Positions 7,778-19,399 are shown, numbered from the stretch's first letter. The stretch: 64,000 nucleotides of DNA from an uncultured Croceicoccus sp. (GCF_947496385.1 NZ_CANMCP010000008.1:1-64000), one strand, 5' to 3'. Translations and numbers: made by a program. Notes: generated by a model from the sequence alone, not told the origin.

Positions 7778-8719
7778 CTACTCGTCCGCGAAGATCGCCG
7801 TTTCGCGCATCCCTTCCGCATCGGCGCGGGCGCGATACATGCCCGGCGTGTTGAAGGCGAAACCGGTCGCCCCGTCCGCGCCGGCATAGATCACCCCGCC
7901 ATTGCCGCCCTTCGCGCCCAGTTCCGCGAGCACGGCGGCAACGGCCTCCTCCACCGTTTCGTTCAACATCCGCATGCGCGCGCCGATTTCATGCCCGGCG
8001 GCCAGTTCGATGAAGGTTTCGCCCGTGCCCGTCGCCGAAATCGCGCAGGAGCGATCGTCGGCATAGGTGCCCGCGCCGATCACCGGCGAATCGCCGACCC
8101 GGCCCCATCGTTTCCCGGTCAGGCCGCCAGTGCTGGTCGCAGCGGCGACATGGCCATCCGCATCGCGCGCCACCGCGCCCACCGTGCCGTATTTAAGGTC
8201 GGTATCGAACCAGGCGTCCTTTTTCTGGCTGAATTCCTCCCACTGGCGGCGGCGTTCGGCGGTCGCGAAATATGCGGGGTCGACCTGCTCGATCCCCTGT
8301 TCCTCGGCAAACCGATTCGCGCCATCATTGGCGAGCATTACGTGCGGGGTTTCCTCCATGACGGCGCGGGCGGCGCGCACCGGGTTCTTCGTGCGCAGCA
8401 ATCCCGTGGCCGACCCGGCCGAAAGCGTCGCGCCATCCATGATCGCGGCGTCGAGCTCGTTCTTCCCCTCGAAGGTAAAGACCGCCCCTCGCCCTGCATT
8501 GAACAGCGGATCATCCTCCAGCGCCATCACCGCCGCCTCCACCGCGTCGAGCGCGCTGCCCCCGCGGCGCAGCACCGCGGTCCCGGCATCGAGCGCCGTA
8601 CCCAGCGCATCGCGATAGGCGTCCTGCATCTCCGGGCCGAGGATGTCGGGCGTCATCGACCCCGCCCCGCCATGCAGGGCAAGGCTCCAGCGCGAATGTG
8701 GGACAGTGGCGTCGGTCAT
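7778..8719 (-). CDS. Isoaspartyl peptidase / L-asparaginase (Ntn hydrolase, plant type)
   Basis: A 313-residue Ntn-hydrolase precursor. It opens with SLALHGGAGS, contains DDPLFNAGRGAVFTFEG, and has the autocleavage and nucleophile site YGTVGAVARD, where the Thr would become the N-terminal residue of the beta subunit. The substrate region TSTGGLTGKRWGRVGDSPVIGAGTYAD is also typical. The family splits isoaspartyl dipeptides formed by protein ageing and hydrolyses asparagine. It has no signal peptide. It lies tail-to-tail with pheA and head-to-head with the beta-lactamase gene. Confidence 0.93.
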   Translation of the reverse strand: MTDATVPHSRWSLALHGGAGSMTPDILGPEMQDAYRDALGTALDAGTAVLRRGGSALDAVEAAVMALEDDPLFNAGRGAVFTFEGKNELDAAIMDGATLSAGSATGLLRTKNPVRAARAVMEETPHVMLANDGANRFAEEQGIEQVDPAYFATAERRRQWEEFSQKKDAWFDTDLKYGTVGAVARDADGHVAAATSTGGLTGKRWGRVGDSPVIGAGTYADDRSCAISATGTGETFIELAAGHEIGARMRMLNETVEEAVAAVLAELGAKGGNGGVIYAGADGATGFAFNTPGMYRARADAEGMRETAIFADE

Positions 8720-8860
8720 GAATCAGAATCCTTGAAAATCATCGTGGCGCTTGAACGCCCGGCGATGGGGCGGCATCGGTGGCGCATTCGCCCCGCGATG
8801 CACGTTCGCCAGCGCGGGGGCAAGCGTTTGGCGGGCGATACGGGCGCGAGGGAGCATGCC

Positions 8861-9829
8861 ATGACCATCGATCGACGCAAGGCGCTGGGCGGCCTCGGCC
8901 TGCTTGCCGGATATACGCTCTCGGGATGCGGGGTGGCCGGACGCGGGTTAGGTGGGGCCGAAGGGACCGCGTCGCGGGACAGGCCCATGTCCGGCGCGGA
9001 CGGCACGGCGCGGCTTGCGGCGCTTCAACAACGGGCCGGCGGCATGCTGGGCGCGTATGTGCTCGACACCGGCGACGGGGCGCATTTCGGGCTGAACGCG
9101 GATCGCCGCTTTCCCCATTGTTCCTCGTTCAAGCTGTCGCTGGCGGCGATGCTGCTCCACCGGATCGACCGGGGTGAGATCGACGGAGACGAGATCCTGC
9201 CCTATGGCCCCGACGCGCTGATGAGCGTATCGCCGGTCACGACGCGCCACGTGGACGAGGGCGGGCTGCCCGCGATCGTGCTCGCCCGCGCGGCAGTCGT
9301 GACGAGCGACAATGCCGCTGCAAACCTGCTGCTGCGCCGGCTCGGCGGACCCGCGGCAATGACCGCGTTCTGGCGCGGGATCGGCGACGGAACCAGCCGG
9401 CTCGACGCTTACGAGCCGGAACTGAACCGCATCCCCCCGGGCACTGAGGAAAACAGCACGACCCCTGCCGCCATGGCCGCGACGCTGGCGCGCCTCGCCA
9501 CTGGCGACGTGCTGTCCCCCGCATCCCGGGCGACCTTGCGCGACTGGATGGCGGCGACGAACACGGGGCTGCGGCGGATACGCGCCGGGCTTCCCACGGG
9601 CTTTACCGCGGGCGACAAGACCGGCACGAGCCTCTTCCCCGATGCCAGCGCGCATTATATCGACATCGCGGTTGCCGAAACGGCGGGCCATGCACCCGTC
9701 GTGATCACGGCCTATTACGATACCGGCGCGATACAGTCGGACATGGACCCGGCGGACGAGGCCGTTCTTGCCGAGGTGGGGCGCATTGCCGCGGCATGGC
9801 TTTCCTCCCGCATGGAGCATTCGCAATGA
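8861..9829 (+). CDS. bla: Class A beta-lactamase, predicted Tat-exported lipoprotein
   Basis: A 322-residue serine beta-lactamase with all class A boxes: S-x-x-K as SSFK near residue 90 with Cys just before the Ser, SDN in VVTSDNAAANLLL, the omega-loop E-x-x-x-N as EPELN, and KTG as AGDKTGTS. The N-terminus has a twin arginine (DRRKALGG) and a lipobox (TLSGC), suggesting Tat export and lipid anchoring in the periplasm. The start at 8861 has a good GAGGGAG ribosome site; the frame is open far upstream but without similarity. The downstream acetyltransferase overlaps its stop (ATGA). No LysR-type regulator lies beside it, so expression is probably constitutive. Substrate range cannot be predicted. 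Confidence 0.9.
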   Translation: MTIDRRKALGGLGLLAGYTLSGCGVAGRGLGGAEGTASRDRPMSGADGTARLAALQQRAGGMLGAYVLDTGDGAHFGLNADRRFPHCSSFKLSLAAMLLHRIDRGEIDGDEILPYGPDALMSVSPVTTRHVDEGGLPAIVLARAAVVTSDNAAANLLLRRLGGPAAMTAFWRGIGDGTSRLDAYEPELNRIPPGTEENSTTPAAMAATLARLATGDVLSPASRATLRDWMAATNTGLRRIRAGLPTGFTAGDKTGTSLFPDASAHYIDIAVAETAGHAPVVITAYYDTGAIQSDMDPADEAVLAEVGRIAAAWLSSRMEHSQ

Positions 9830-10344
9830 CCATCCGCTATCGTGCCGCCCGGATGGACGACACCGATGCGCTCGCGGCGCTGGGCCGGGACAGTTTCGTC
9901 GCCGCATTCGGCCATGTCTACGACCCCGCCGATCTCGCGGCGTTCCTGCAACAGGTCTATGCCCGCGATGCGGTGGCGGAGGAGATCGCCGATCCCGCGA
10001 TGATCCACCGGCTGGCCTTTGCCGGGGACGAGATGGTCGGTTATTGCAAGCTTATCGACGGCGAATGCTACCCCGGCCAGTCCGATGCGCAGCGGCCCAT
10101 CACGCTCGGCCAGATCTACACCGCGCCCGACCGCACGGGCCAGGGGATCGGACGCGTGCTCACCGAATGGGCCATCGCGGAGGCGCAGTCGCGCGGCTGC
10201 GACGCGATCCAGCTTTCGGTGTGGAGCGAGAACGAGGCGGCGCAGCGGTTTTACGCCCGCCATGGCTTTCGCAAGATCGCCGACATCGATTTCTGGGTCG
10301 GGGATCATCGCGACGATGAATATCTTTATGAACGCCGCCTCTAG
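9826..10344 (+). CDS. GNAT family N-acetyltransferase
   Basis: A 172-residue single-domain GNAT protein. The acetyl-CoA loop is visible as PDRTGQGIGRVLTEWAI (Q/RxxGxG/A form) and the C-terminal region has the typical NEAAQRFYARHGFRKI. The start codon overlaps the stop of the beta-lactamase gene and GGAG lies upstream at 9813, so it is probably co-translated with it. The acceptor substrate is unknown; sequence gives no reason to call it an aminoglycoside or ribosomal enzyme. About 480 bp downstream are non-functional. Confidence 0.88.
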   Translation: MTIRYRAARMDDTDALAALGRDSFVAAFGHVYDPADLAAFLQQVYARDAVAEEIADPAMIHRLAFAGDEMVGYCKLIDGECYPGQSDAQRPITLGQIYTAPDRTGQGIGRVLTEWAIAEAQSRGCDAIQLSVWSENEAAQRFYARHGFRKIADIDFWVGDHRDDEYLYERRL

Positions 10345-10379
10345 CATCACACACGCAAAAGGCGGACAACGACACGGTC

Positions 10380-10800
10380 GACCCCGGCACGCTCAATGAC
10401 GGCGGCGTGACGGGCGAAACGCAGCTTCATTTTACGGACGGCCATATTATCCGCGTCATCATCAATGCGCGGGGCTGGAACCGGGCGGCGTGCACCTCGG
10501 CCATGTTCAAGGCCGGGGCGCAAATGGCACGGCCGTGGATTCGCAGTGTCCGACGCCCGCCGCCGATCGCGATGGCGACGGTTTCGCCGAACGGGCCGAG
10601 GAAGTGCCGCCCTATGGCGACGTCGTGATCCCGCTCGGCAATGTCGATCCCGATGGGGGCGGGCGGGTGAACTACCACCGCACGATCGACGTCACCACGA
10701 CCGAGTATGGCGACGGGCCGAATGCGCAGCAGATCGCCCCGGGGCGGTGGCCGCTAAACCTTCCGTCGCGAGGCGGCATGGCACGAGGCGCGGCGCGTCC
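10380..10800 (+). pseudogene. Decayed gene, remnant of a secreted CHRD-like or similar hypothetical protein
   Basis: No intact frame covers this stretch, yet two frames join into a sensible protein. The first part reads GETQLHFTDGHIIRVIINARG in the frame starting near 10407. After about 10468 the text continues in the +1 frame as EPGGVHLGHVQGRG and then DRDGDGFAERAEEVPPYGDVVIPLG to about 10720. A one-base loss near 10470 explains the shift, and the 3' part degenerates again after about 10770. The His-x-x-His-like and DxDGDG features resemble secreted CHRD or SOD-like proteins, but I cannot name the family with confidence. No start codon with a ribosome site is visible. Confidence 0.45.
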
Positions 10801-10826
10801 CGATACCGGGGCGCGCCGCACCCGTT

Positions 10827-11837
10827 TCACCCCAGCCATTTCCAGCGCCAGAACAACACGACCTGCACCGCGAGTATGGCGCAGCACAAGCCCGACACGA
10901 CCCAGAACGCATCGCCATTGTTCACCCCCGGCACCCCGCCGACATTGATGCCAAGCAGTCCGGTCACGAAGCTTAACGGAAGGAAGATCGCCGCCACGAT
11001 GGTCAGCAAATAGCTCGTCCGGTCGGCGCTGGCCGCGGCGCGGGCGCGGATGTCGTCCTGCAACACGACGGCGCTTTCCTTCGATATGTCGATATCTTCG
11101 AGATAGCGGCGCAGGCGGTCGATCGATTCGGCGATTTCGCGCCGGTCATGCTCCTCGAACCAGGGGGGCGCGTCGCGGCTGATGCGTTCAAGTGCTTCGT
11201 GCTGCGGGCTCATATGGCGTTTCAGGGCGAGGCAATTGCGGCGGATGACGGCGATCCGGTCGAGCATGTCGTCCGCGTCGTCCTCCGGGTCCGCCTGTTC
11301 GAGCCGGTCGATATTGTCGTTCATGTCGAGGATGGAATGGTTCATCCGCGCGATCATGTGTTCGGTCACGCTGGTGATGAGCGCGCCGGCATCGGTCGGC
11401 CCCGTACCGGCGTCGATCTCGGCCAGCGTCTGGCGCGGGGTCTGAAGCGGTTCGCGGCGCAATGTGACCACCCGCCGCCCGTCGGACCACAGTTGCAGGG
11501 CGATCATGTCCTCCGGCTCCGCACCGGGGTTGAAGTTGATCCCGCGCAGCACCGCGACCAGCGCATTGCCTTCGCGCAGGGCGCGCGGGCGCGTATCGTC
11601 GCTGACCAGCAATTCGGCGGTCGGCTCGCTCATCTGCAATGCGTGTTCGAGCCAATCCTGCAATCCGTCGGCATTGCGGCACAGATGCAGCCACAGCATC
11701 TCGCCCGCGCGGCCGGGGCGCCATTGATTCGCCTCCTCCCACGAAACGACGCGCCCGCCGCCATTCCCGTCGAGCACGCGCGCGAACAGCAGCGCGGCAT
11801 CCGGATCCGCCACGTCATAGTCCTGCGATGCAGCCAA
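10827..11837 (-). CDS. zntB: Zinc transporter ZntB (CorA superfamily)
   Basis: A 336-residue CorA/MIT-family protein. A soluble N-terminal alpha/beta domain is followed by a long helical region and two C-terminal membrane helices (about 275-295 and 310-330). The pore signature after the first helix reads GINVGG (GxN), the form seen in ZntB rather than the GMN of Mg2+-transporting CorA; VPFENDA-like text is replaced by [11 protein letters not shown]. Translation seems to begin at TTG (11837), preceded by GGAAAGGGA. ZntB proteins move Zn2+ across the inner membrane; direction is debated in the family. Divergent from ispG. Confidence 0.88.
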   Translation of the reverse strand: MAASQDYDVADPDAALLFARVLDGNGGGRVVSWEEANQWRPGRAGEMLWLHLCRNADGLQDWLEHALQMSEPTAELLVSDDTRPRALREGNALVAVLRGINFNPGAEPEDMIALQLWSDGRRVVTLRREPLQTPRQTLAEIDAGTGPTDAGALITSVTEHMIARMNHSILDMNDNIDRLEQADPEDDADDMLDRIAVIRRNCLALKRHMSPQHEALERISRDAPPWFEEHDRREIAESIDRLRRYLEDIDISKESAVVLQDDIRARAAASADRTSYLLTIVAAIFLPLSFVTGLLGINVGGVPGVNNGDAFWVVSGLCCAILAVQVVLFWRWKWLG

Positions 11838-11986
11838 TTGCGTCCCTTTCCAGTGCGAGCCGAAGCGCCCTGATGGCAGGAGCGCGCCGCCCTGCGCAAG
11901 CCTGTCCGCGGCCCCTTGCGATCAAATGCGCGAAATCATCCGCGGCTGGAATTGCCCGTATCACAAAGAGCCTGTATGGTGGCCCC

Positions 11987-13180
11987 ATGTCCTCCATCAG
12001 ACCCTGGCGCACGATAGAGCGCCGCAAGAGCCGGCAGATCATGGTCGGAAACGTGCCCGTCGGCGGCGATGCCCCGATCACGGTGCAGACCATGACCAAC
12101 ACGCCCACCAGTGACGCAGGCGCCACGATCGACCAAATCCGTCGGTGCGAGGAGGCGGGCGCCGACATCATCCGCGTGTCCTGTCCCGATACCGACAGCA
12201 CGGCGGCGCTGGGCGAAATCGTCCGCGCGGCCGAGGTGCCGATCGTCGCCGACATCCATTTCCATTACAAGCGCGCGCTCGAGGCCGCCGATGCGGGCGT
12301 CGCGTGTCTTCGCATCAATCCCGGCAATATCGGCAGCGACGAACGCGTCGCCGAGGTCGTGCGCGCGGCGAAAGCCAATGGCTGCGCGATCCGCATCGGG
12401 GTGAACGCGGGTTCGCTGGAGCGCGACCTGCTCGAAAAATATGGCGAGCCTTGTCCCGAGGCCCTGGTGGAAAGCGCGCTCGACCATATCAAGCTATTGC
12501 AGGACCACGATTTCCACGAATACAAGGTCGCGGTGAAGGCGTCGGACGTGTTCCTCGCCGTCGCGGCGTATCAGGGGCTGGCCGATGCGGTCGATTGCCC
12601 CCTCCATCTCGGCATTACCGAGGCGGGCGGGCTCGTCGGCGGGACGGTCAAATCCTCGATCGGCATGGGCAACCTGCTGTGGGCGGGCATCGGCGATACG
12701 TTGCGCGTGTCGCTCTCCGCCGAGCCGGAGACCGAGGTGCGCGTCGGCTTCGAAATGCTCAAGGCGCTGGGCCTGCGTACCCGCGGCGTGCGGGTCGTGT
12801 CCTGCCCGTCCTGCGCGCGGCAGGGTTTCGACGTCATCCGCACGGTCGAAGCACTGGAAGACCGGTTGCAGCATATCAAGGTGCCGCTCTCGCTCTCCGT
12901 TCTCGGCTGCGTCGTGAACGGGCCGGGCGAGGCGCGCGAAACCGAAATCGGCATCACCGGCGGCGGCAATAACAAGCACATGGTCTATCTGTCGGGGGTG
13001 ACCGATCACCATGTCCAGTCGGACGACATGCTGGACCATATCGTAAGCCTCGTGGAGGCCAAGGCCGCCGAGATCGAGGCGGCGGAACTCGAAGCGCGCA
13101 GCAGTGACGCCGGCAAGGCGGACGGAGCCGGGCGGGGCGGATCGACGACGAACGGAGCGCAGACGGTCCCGGCCGAATGA
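11987..13180 (+). CDS. ispG: (E)-4-hydroxy-3-methylbut-2-enyl-diphosphate synthase IspG (GcpE)
   Basis: A 397-residue Fe-S enzyme of the MEP isoprenoid pathway, converting MEcPP to HMBPP. The N-terminal TIM barrel is seen in [24 protein letters not shown] and RINPGNIGS. The C-terminal domain holds the 4Fe-4S ligands [11 protein letters not shown] and [11 protein letters not shown]. The ATG at 11987 gives the normal family length. The last about 35 residues ([11 protein letters not shown] onward) are a non-conserved tail. It is divergent from zntB and followed after 64 bp by an L,D-transpeptidase-like gene. Confidence 0.96.
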   Translation: MSSIRPWRTIERRKSRQIMVGNVPVGGDAPITVQTMTNTPTSDAGATIDQIRRCEEAGADIIRVSCPDTDSTAALGEIVRAAEVPIVADIHFHYKRALEAADAGVACLRINPGNIGSDERVAEVVRAAKANGCAIRIGVNAGSLERDLLEKYGEPCPEALVESALDHIKLLQDHDFHEYKVAVKASDVFLAVAAYQGLADAVDCPLHLGITEAGGLVGGTVKSSIGMGNLLWAGIGDTLRVSLSAEPETEVRVGFEMLKALGLRTRGVRVVSCPSCARQGFDVIRTVEALEDRLQHIKVPLSLSVLGCVVNGPGEARETEIGITGGGNNKHMVYLSGVTDHHVQSDDMLDHIVSLVEAKAAEIEAAELEARSSDAGKADGAGRGGSTTNGAQTVPAE

Positions 13181-13244
13181 TCCGTGCGGCGGGCCGCGCG
13201 GCGGTTCATATTCCCGCCACGCACGCCGTGCTACGCCTCCGCGC

Positions 13245-13892
13245 ATGAACGACACATCCGCCATCGCCTTGCCCCGCCGTGCCCTGCTGAAAACCGGGCT
13301 GGGCGTGGGTGCGGCATTGTCCCTGCCGGGCGCCGCGACGACCCGCGCTTTTGCGCAGGCGTCGCCGGTATCGCCGCGGGACCGCGCCATCCTCGACGTG
13401 GCCAGGCGCGAGGTGGAGCGAAATGCCGCGACCTTGTGGAAAAGCGACATCGCCGGCATCGCCGATTTCGGTGTGCATAGTTCGGTCCCCCGTTTCCATT
13501 TCGCCAATCTGGAAAACGGCACGGTGCGCAGTTTCCGCGTCGCCCATGGCAAGGGGTCCGATCCCGACCACAACGGCATGCTCGACGCGTTTTCCAATGT
13601 CGAGGGGTCCAACGCGACCAGCCGGGGCGCCTACATCACCTATGAATGGTATGTCGGGAAATATGGCACGTCGATCCGGCTGGGCGGGCTCGACCCGACG
13701 AACGACAATGCGCTGCGCCGTTATATCGTCATGCACTCGGCCTGGTATGCGGAAGCATCGCATGTCGCCGAATGGGGGCGTCTGGGCCGCTCGGACGGGT
13801 GTTTCGCGATGGCGCCCGACGAATTCAACGAGGCGCTTTGGCATCTGTCGGGCGGGCGGCTGCTGTTCGCGGACCGGCTGAACTTCGGCTGA
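13245..13892 (+). CDS. Murein L,D-transpeptidase catalytic-domain family protein (YkuD_2 type), Tat-exported
   Basis: A 215-residue exported protein. The N-terminus has a twin-arginine motif in LPRRALLKTG, a hydrophobic core and a probable cleavage after AFA (about residue 38). The catalytic segment is compact: YIVMHSAWYA, then GRLGRSDGCFAMAP, where the HS and SDGC residues correspond to the His and Cys of the YkuD-like L,D-transpeptidase fold. Family members act on peptidoglycan peptides in the periplasm, although this subgroup is little studied. It is convergent with the larger L,D-transpeptidase gene and separated from it by a terminator. Confidence 0.85.
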   Translation: MNDTSAIALPRRALLKTGLGVGAALSLPGAATTRAFAQASPVSPRDRAILDVARREVERNAATLWKSDIAGIADFGVHSSVPRFHFANLENGTVRSFRVAHGKGSDPDHNGMLDAFSNVEGSNATSRGAYITYEWYVGKYGTSIRLGGLDPTNDNALRRYIVMHSAWYAEASHVAEWGRLGRSDGCFAMAPDEFNEALWHLSGGRLLFADRLNFG

Positions 13893-13915
13893 TACGATCG
13901 ATTTCGGCTGATACG

Positions 13916-13945
13916 AAAAAGGCGGAGGAGCACCCCCGCCCTTTT
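13916..13945. terminator. Terminator between the two convergent L,D-transpeptidase-type genes
   Basis: AAAAAGGCGG and CCGCCCTTTT flank a short loop rich in A, G and C, giving an imperfect hairpin with a T run on the plus strand and A run on the other. Just upstream TTCGGCTGATACGA occurs twice (13884-13897 and 13902-13915), duplicating the end of the previous gene. Confidence 0.75.
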
Positions 13946-13965
13946 CATGTGCCTTGGGCCGAGGA

Positions 13966-15474
13966 TCAGGCGCCCGGCGCTTCGATCGGCACGACTTCCT
14001 CGTCGGTGACGCGCTGCCCGGTCTTCATCACGCGCGGCGCCGCCATGCTGGCCAGCACCGGCGCATCCCGGCCGTAAATATCGTCAAAGCTGCGCATCTT
14101 GCCGTCGATGTCGCGGGCCATGGTGAAATAGGTGATATACACCGGCAACTGCTTTTCGAGCGGCACCTTCGTATATTCGCCGCTTCCCGAAATGGCGACG
14201 GCCTCGTCCTTGTCCAGCCCGCCGACCGCGATCGCCAGCGTCAGCGCGAGTTCCAGCGCGCGTTCGGTCCGGATGCACCCGTGCGATAGCGCGCGCATGT
14301 CTTGCGCGAAAAAATGCTTTGACGGGGTATCGTGGAGGAAGATCGCATGCTCGTTCGGCATGTCGAGCTTCATCAGCCCCAGCGCATTATTCTCACCCGG
14401 CTGCTGCACCACGATGGTCATGCCGCTCTCAGTCTTGCTCACCTTGTAACCGTCGCGCGCCGCCTGCGCAGGGTTGTTCGACAGGCGCGCACCCAGCCCC
14501 TCGCCCACGACGATGGATTGCGGCACGGTCCAGGTGGGGTTGAAGATCACGCCCTCGACGATTTCGGCGAGTTGCGGCGTGGCAGTGCGGCCGGGCTTGC
14601 CCACGACCGTCTTGTAGCTGCGCACGATCTTGTCGTTAACGGTCAGGCGAAGCTGATACTCCGGCACGTTGGTGAGCAGGTAGCTGCGTCCCAGATCTTG
14701 GCCCAGCCAGCGCCAGCGATCCATGTTCGCCATGATCCGCGCGCGCTTTTCCTTCTGCGCCGCCGGCGTCTTCGCCAGCATCTCGCGCAGCGCGACATAA
14801 TCGGGATGCACGGGTTTGAGCGAATCGAGCGCGCCCGCAATGTCGCCGGTATCCAGCGCCTCGGTCAGCAAGGGCGCGATCGGCAGCCGGTCGGCATCGG
14901 GATCGACCACGAACCATTGCCGGCGCGCATCCATCTCGGTCCGCCCGTCGCGCAGATCCTGCGCCACCCAGGTGAACACGCGCGTCGCCGTATCGTTGAG
15001 CATCTCCGCATCGCCCGAACGGATCGCCGCCTCCAGCATGACCGGCTCGTAATCGCGGGGGAACAGCCCCTCTGCATCGAGCTTGCGGACATAGGCGAGC
15101 AGCGCCTGCGCCTGCGCCGTGGTCCAGTCGGGTGCGACGTCGAAATGATCGGTCGGGATGTCCTGCACCACCGCTTCGGACCCGAACTCCATCTGCGAGG
15201 CGGGGACGGCCTCACGCTTCACCGGGCGGGGGAGCGCTTGTTCGCCCGCCCCCTGCTGGTCGCGTGGCTGCGCGCGGTCGGGCATCTGCCGGACCTGCAC
15301 CGGCTCGCTTTGCTGCAACAGGTCGCGCGGCGCGCGCGTCTGCTTCGCAGGCCCATCCTGCGCCTGCGCGGCGCCGGCACCGGCCCCTGCGGCAAGGGCC
15401 AGCGCACCCAGCGCACCGGCCATGAGGGAACCTGAAATGCGCGAACGTCTCGAAATCAGCGGCAGGCAGGTCAA
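13966..15474 (-). CDS. L,D-transpeptidase, YcbB/LdtD-like
   Basis: A 502-residue periplasmic enzyme. A signal peptide (hydrophobic residues about 15-37, cut near AQAQ) is followed by a Pro/Gln-rich linker, the scaffold region of YcbB-like proteins (VRKLDAEGLFPRDY), and the YkuD catalytic domain from about 290. The active-site motif is HDTPSKHFFAQDMRALSHGCIR, with Cys as nucleophile. The IMANMDRWRWL stretch is characteristic of the YcbB group. These enzymes form 3-3 crosslinks in peptidoglycan and, when active, can bypass beta-lactam-sensitive transpeptidases. It is divergent from acnA. Confidence 0.92.
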   Translation of the reverse strand: MTCLPLISRRSRISGSLMAGALGALALAAGAGAGAAQAQDGPAKQTRAPRDLLQQSEPVQVRQMPDRAQPRDQQGAGEQALPRPVKREAVPASQMEFGSEAVVQDIPTDHFDVAPDWTTAQAQALLAYVRKLDAEGLFPRDYEPVMLEAAIRSGDAEMLNDTATRVFTWVAQDLRDGRTEMDARRQWFVVDPDADRLPIAPLLTEALDTGDIAGALDSLKPVHPDYVALREMLAKTPAAQKEKRARIMANMDRWRWLGQDLGRSYLLTNVPEYQLRLTVNDKIVRSYKTVVGKPGRTATPQLAEIVEGVIFNPTWTVPQSIVVGEGLGARLSNNPAQAARDGYKVSKTESGMTIVVQQPGENNALGLMKLDMPNEHAIFLHDTPSKHFFAQDMRALSHGCIRTERALELALTLAIAVGGLDKDEAVAISGSGEYTKVPLEKQLPVYITYFTMARDIDGKMRSFDDIYGRDAPVLASMAAPRVMKTGQRVTDEEVVPIEAPGA

Positions 15475-15725
15475 ATCAACTCTCCTTCGTCGGGCGCCCC
15501 TGCACCCGGACTGTCGTGCCTTCCATATCCGCTCATACAGCTTTCGCCATGCTTAATCCGCCCATGCGCGTGCGCGATATTGTCGCGGCCCAGCACCGGT
15601 TCGCCCTGCCGATCCCTTGACGTTTGCGCCATTCTGACCCATCGCCGCATACAAATATCACCGCATTTGCGAAGGCGGCATCCCTGCCGCACCGTTCGCA
15701 CAGCCAAAACGGGGAAGACACGACC

Positions 15726-18401
<2,676 letters not shown>

Positions 18402-18430
18402 CGCGGGGCCACACGGCATACACAGCGATG

Positions 18431-18460
18431 AAAGGGCGGTCCTTCGGGGCCGCCCTTTTT
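18431..18460 (+). terminator. Rho-independent terminator of acnA
   Basis: AAAGGGCGGTCC, a short TTC loop region and GGGGCCGCCCTTTTT form a G/C-rich hairpin followed by five T, 30 bp after the acnA stop. Confidence 0.92.
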
Positions 18461-18522
18461 CGTGGTGCAGCACAGCCCGCGGCAATTTCCGGATAAAGGC
18501 CCTTGCATCCCGGCTCCACTAA

Positions 18523-18543
18523 TGCAACCTATTATCATTAGCA
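18523..18543. promoter_or_regulatory. Candidate Fur box before the unknown two-gene unit
   Basis: The 21-bp sequence begins TGCAACC and continues TATTATCATTAGCA. On the opposite strand it reads TGCTAATGATAATAGG then TTGCA. The TGC-n-AATGATAAT core is that of proteobacterial Fur sites (GATAATGATAATCATTATC type), with dyad ends TGC/GCA. It ends 15 bp before the ATG at 18559, so a bound repressor would block the promoter or ribosome site. This is a pattern match only. Confidence 0.6.
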
Positions 18544-18558
18544 TGAATAGGAGATCGC

Positions 18559-18999
18559 ATGCCGTCGTCCGTCATTGCCGCCCGCCCTTTTGCCGAGGCC
18601 ATGTTTGTCCGGCTTTTCCGTTCGTGGAGCGCCGCCCGCACCGATGGCGATGTCGCCCGCCACATGCACGATGCCGCGCAACGCTTCATGCTCCCCGCCC
18701 ACGCGGCGCAGCTTTGCGCCGGGCTGTTTCAGATGGTGGAGGACAGGCTGGGCCGGGAATTGCGGCCGGAATGCTGTTGCTCGCGCAGCTTCTCGCCCGA
18801 CGAAAAGGCGTTGATCGCACTTCTCGCGAAGGCAGAGGGGGACGACAGTCGCGATCCGCTCGACCGGTGCGCCCTTTCCGTATGTCGGGCGCTTGGGCTT
18901 GGCGGGAACCCGGCTGCGGGCGCGCACCGAACGCGGTCGCCATCGATCGCGCCGGGGGCATTCGGAACCCCGGAAAAGGCGGTCCGTCATGGGCTTTGA
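18559..18999 (+). CDS. Hypothetical protein, first gene of a putative iron-regulated pair
   Basis: A 146-residue protein I do not recognise. The ATG has a clear ribosome site (AGGAGA, 7 nt upstream). The first half is mostly helical (AEAMFVRLFRSWSAARTDGDVARHMHDAAQRF and LCAGLFQMVEDRLG) and contains an unusual Cys triplet, RPECCCSRSFSPDE, near residue 72; two further Cys lie in DRCALSVCRAL near 104. No signal peptide or membrane segment is evident. The C-terminal 35 residues are low complexity. The stop lies inside the next gene (11-bp overlap), so the two are surely one unit. The upstream Fur-box-like sequence suggests induction under iron limitation. Confidence 0.75.
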   Translation: MPSSVIAARPFAEAMFVRLFRSWSAARTDGDVARHMHDAAQRFMLPAHAAQLCAGLFQMVEDRLGRELRPECCCSRSFSPDEKALIALLAKAEGDDSRDPLDRCALSVCRALGLGGNPAAGAHRTRSPSIAPGAFGTPEKAVRHGL

Positions 19000-19399
19000 C
19001 CTAGCGACGCTCACGCCGCAATACGACTTGCGCGCGATCCCGCCCCTGCGCGCCGTGATCGTGTGCGCGGTCCGATACCTACATGTCGCGCGCGTCGGGC
19101 GATGTTACTGCCACAAAGGGTGGCAGCGCTTCCTCGGCACCGAGGCGGCGATCCGCCCGTTTCACGGCTTCTTGTCGGAAGTGGACCAGTACTGGCCCGA
19201 ACCGGTCGCGCTGAACCGGCCCTGCGATCCCATGCTCAGCTTTGACGAGGCGCTGCTCGCCGACATGCTCGCGGCCGCGGCGGGCGGTGACCGCGACGGG
19301 TTCGACCGGATGATTCGCGACATGATCCCGGCGGCGGGACGCCATGCGATGTGGTTCACGGGCTCCCGCCTCGTTCGCGCGATGGGCACCGCGGCGTGA
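18989..19399 (+). CDS. Hypothetical protein, second gene of the putative iron-regulated pair
   Basis: A 136-residue protein of unknown family. Its ATG overlaps the end of the preceding gene by 11 bp in another frame. Notable features are RVGRCYCHKGWQRFLG near residue 40, a Cys-x-Cys-His cluster that could bind metal, and aromatic-rich text (FHGFLSEVDQYWPEP). The C-terminal half looks helical (FDEALLADMLAAAAGG). It has no signal peptide. Together with its partner it forms an uncharacterised cassette between acnA and a small lipoprotein gene. Cys content plus a Fur-like operator hint at a role in iron or redox biology; that is inference. Confidence 0.72.
   Translation: MGFDLATLTPQYDLRAIPPLRAVIVCAVRYLHVARVGRCYCHKGWQRFLGTEAAIRPFHGFLSEVDQYWPEPVALNRPCDPMLSFDEALLADMLAAAAGGDRDGFDRMIRDMIPAAGRHAMWFTGSRLVRAMGTAA

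Noticed and set aside
18559..19399. Reading the two unknown proteins as a HemP-type haem uptake cassette
   Set aside because: Length, lack of membrane segments and sequence do not match HemP or known haem-uptake proteins; only the operator resemblance supports an iron link.
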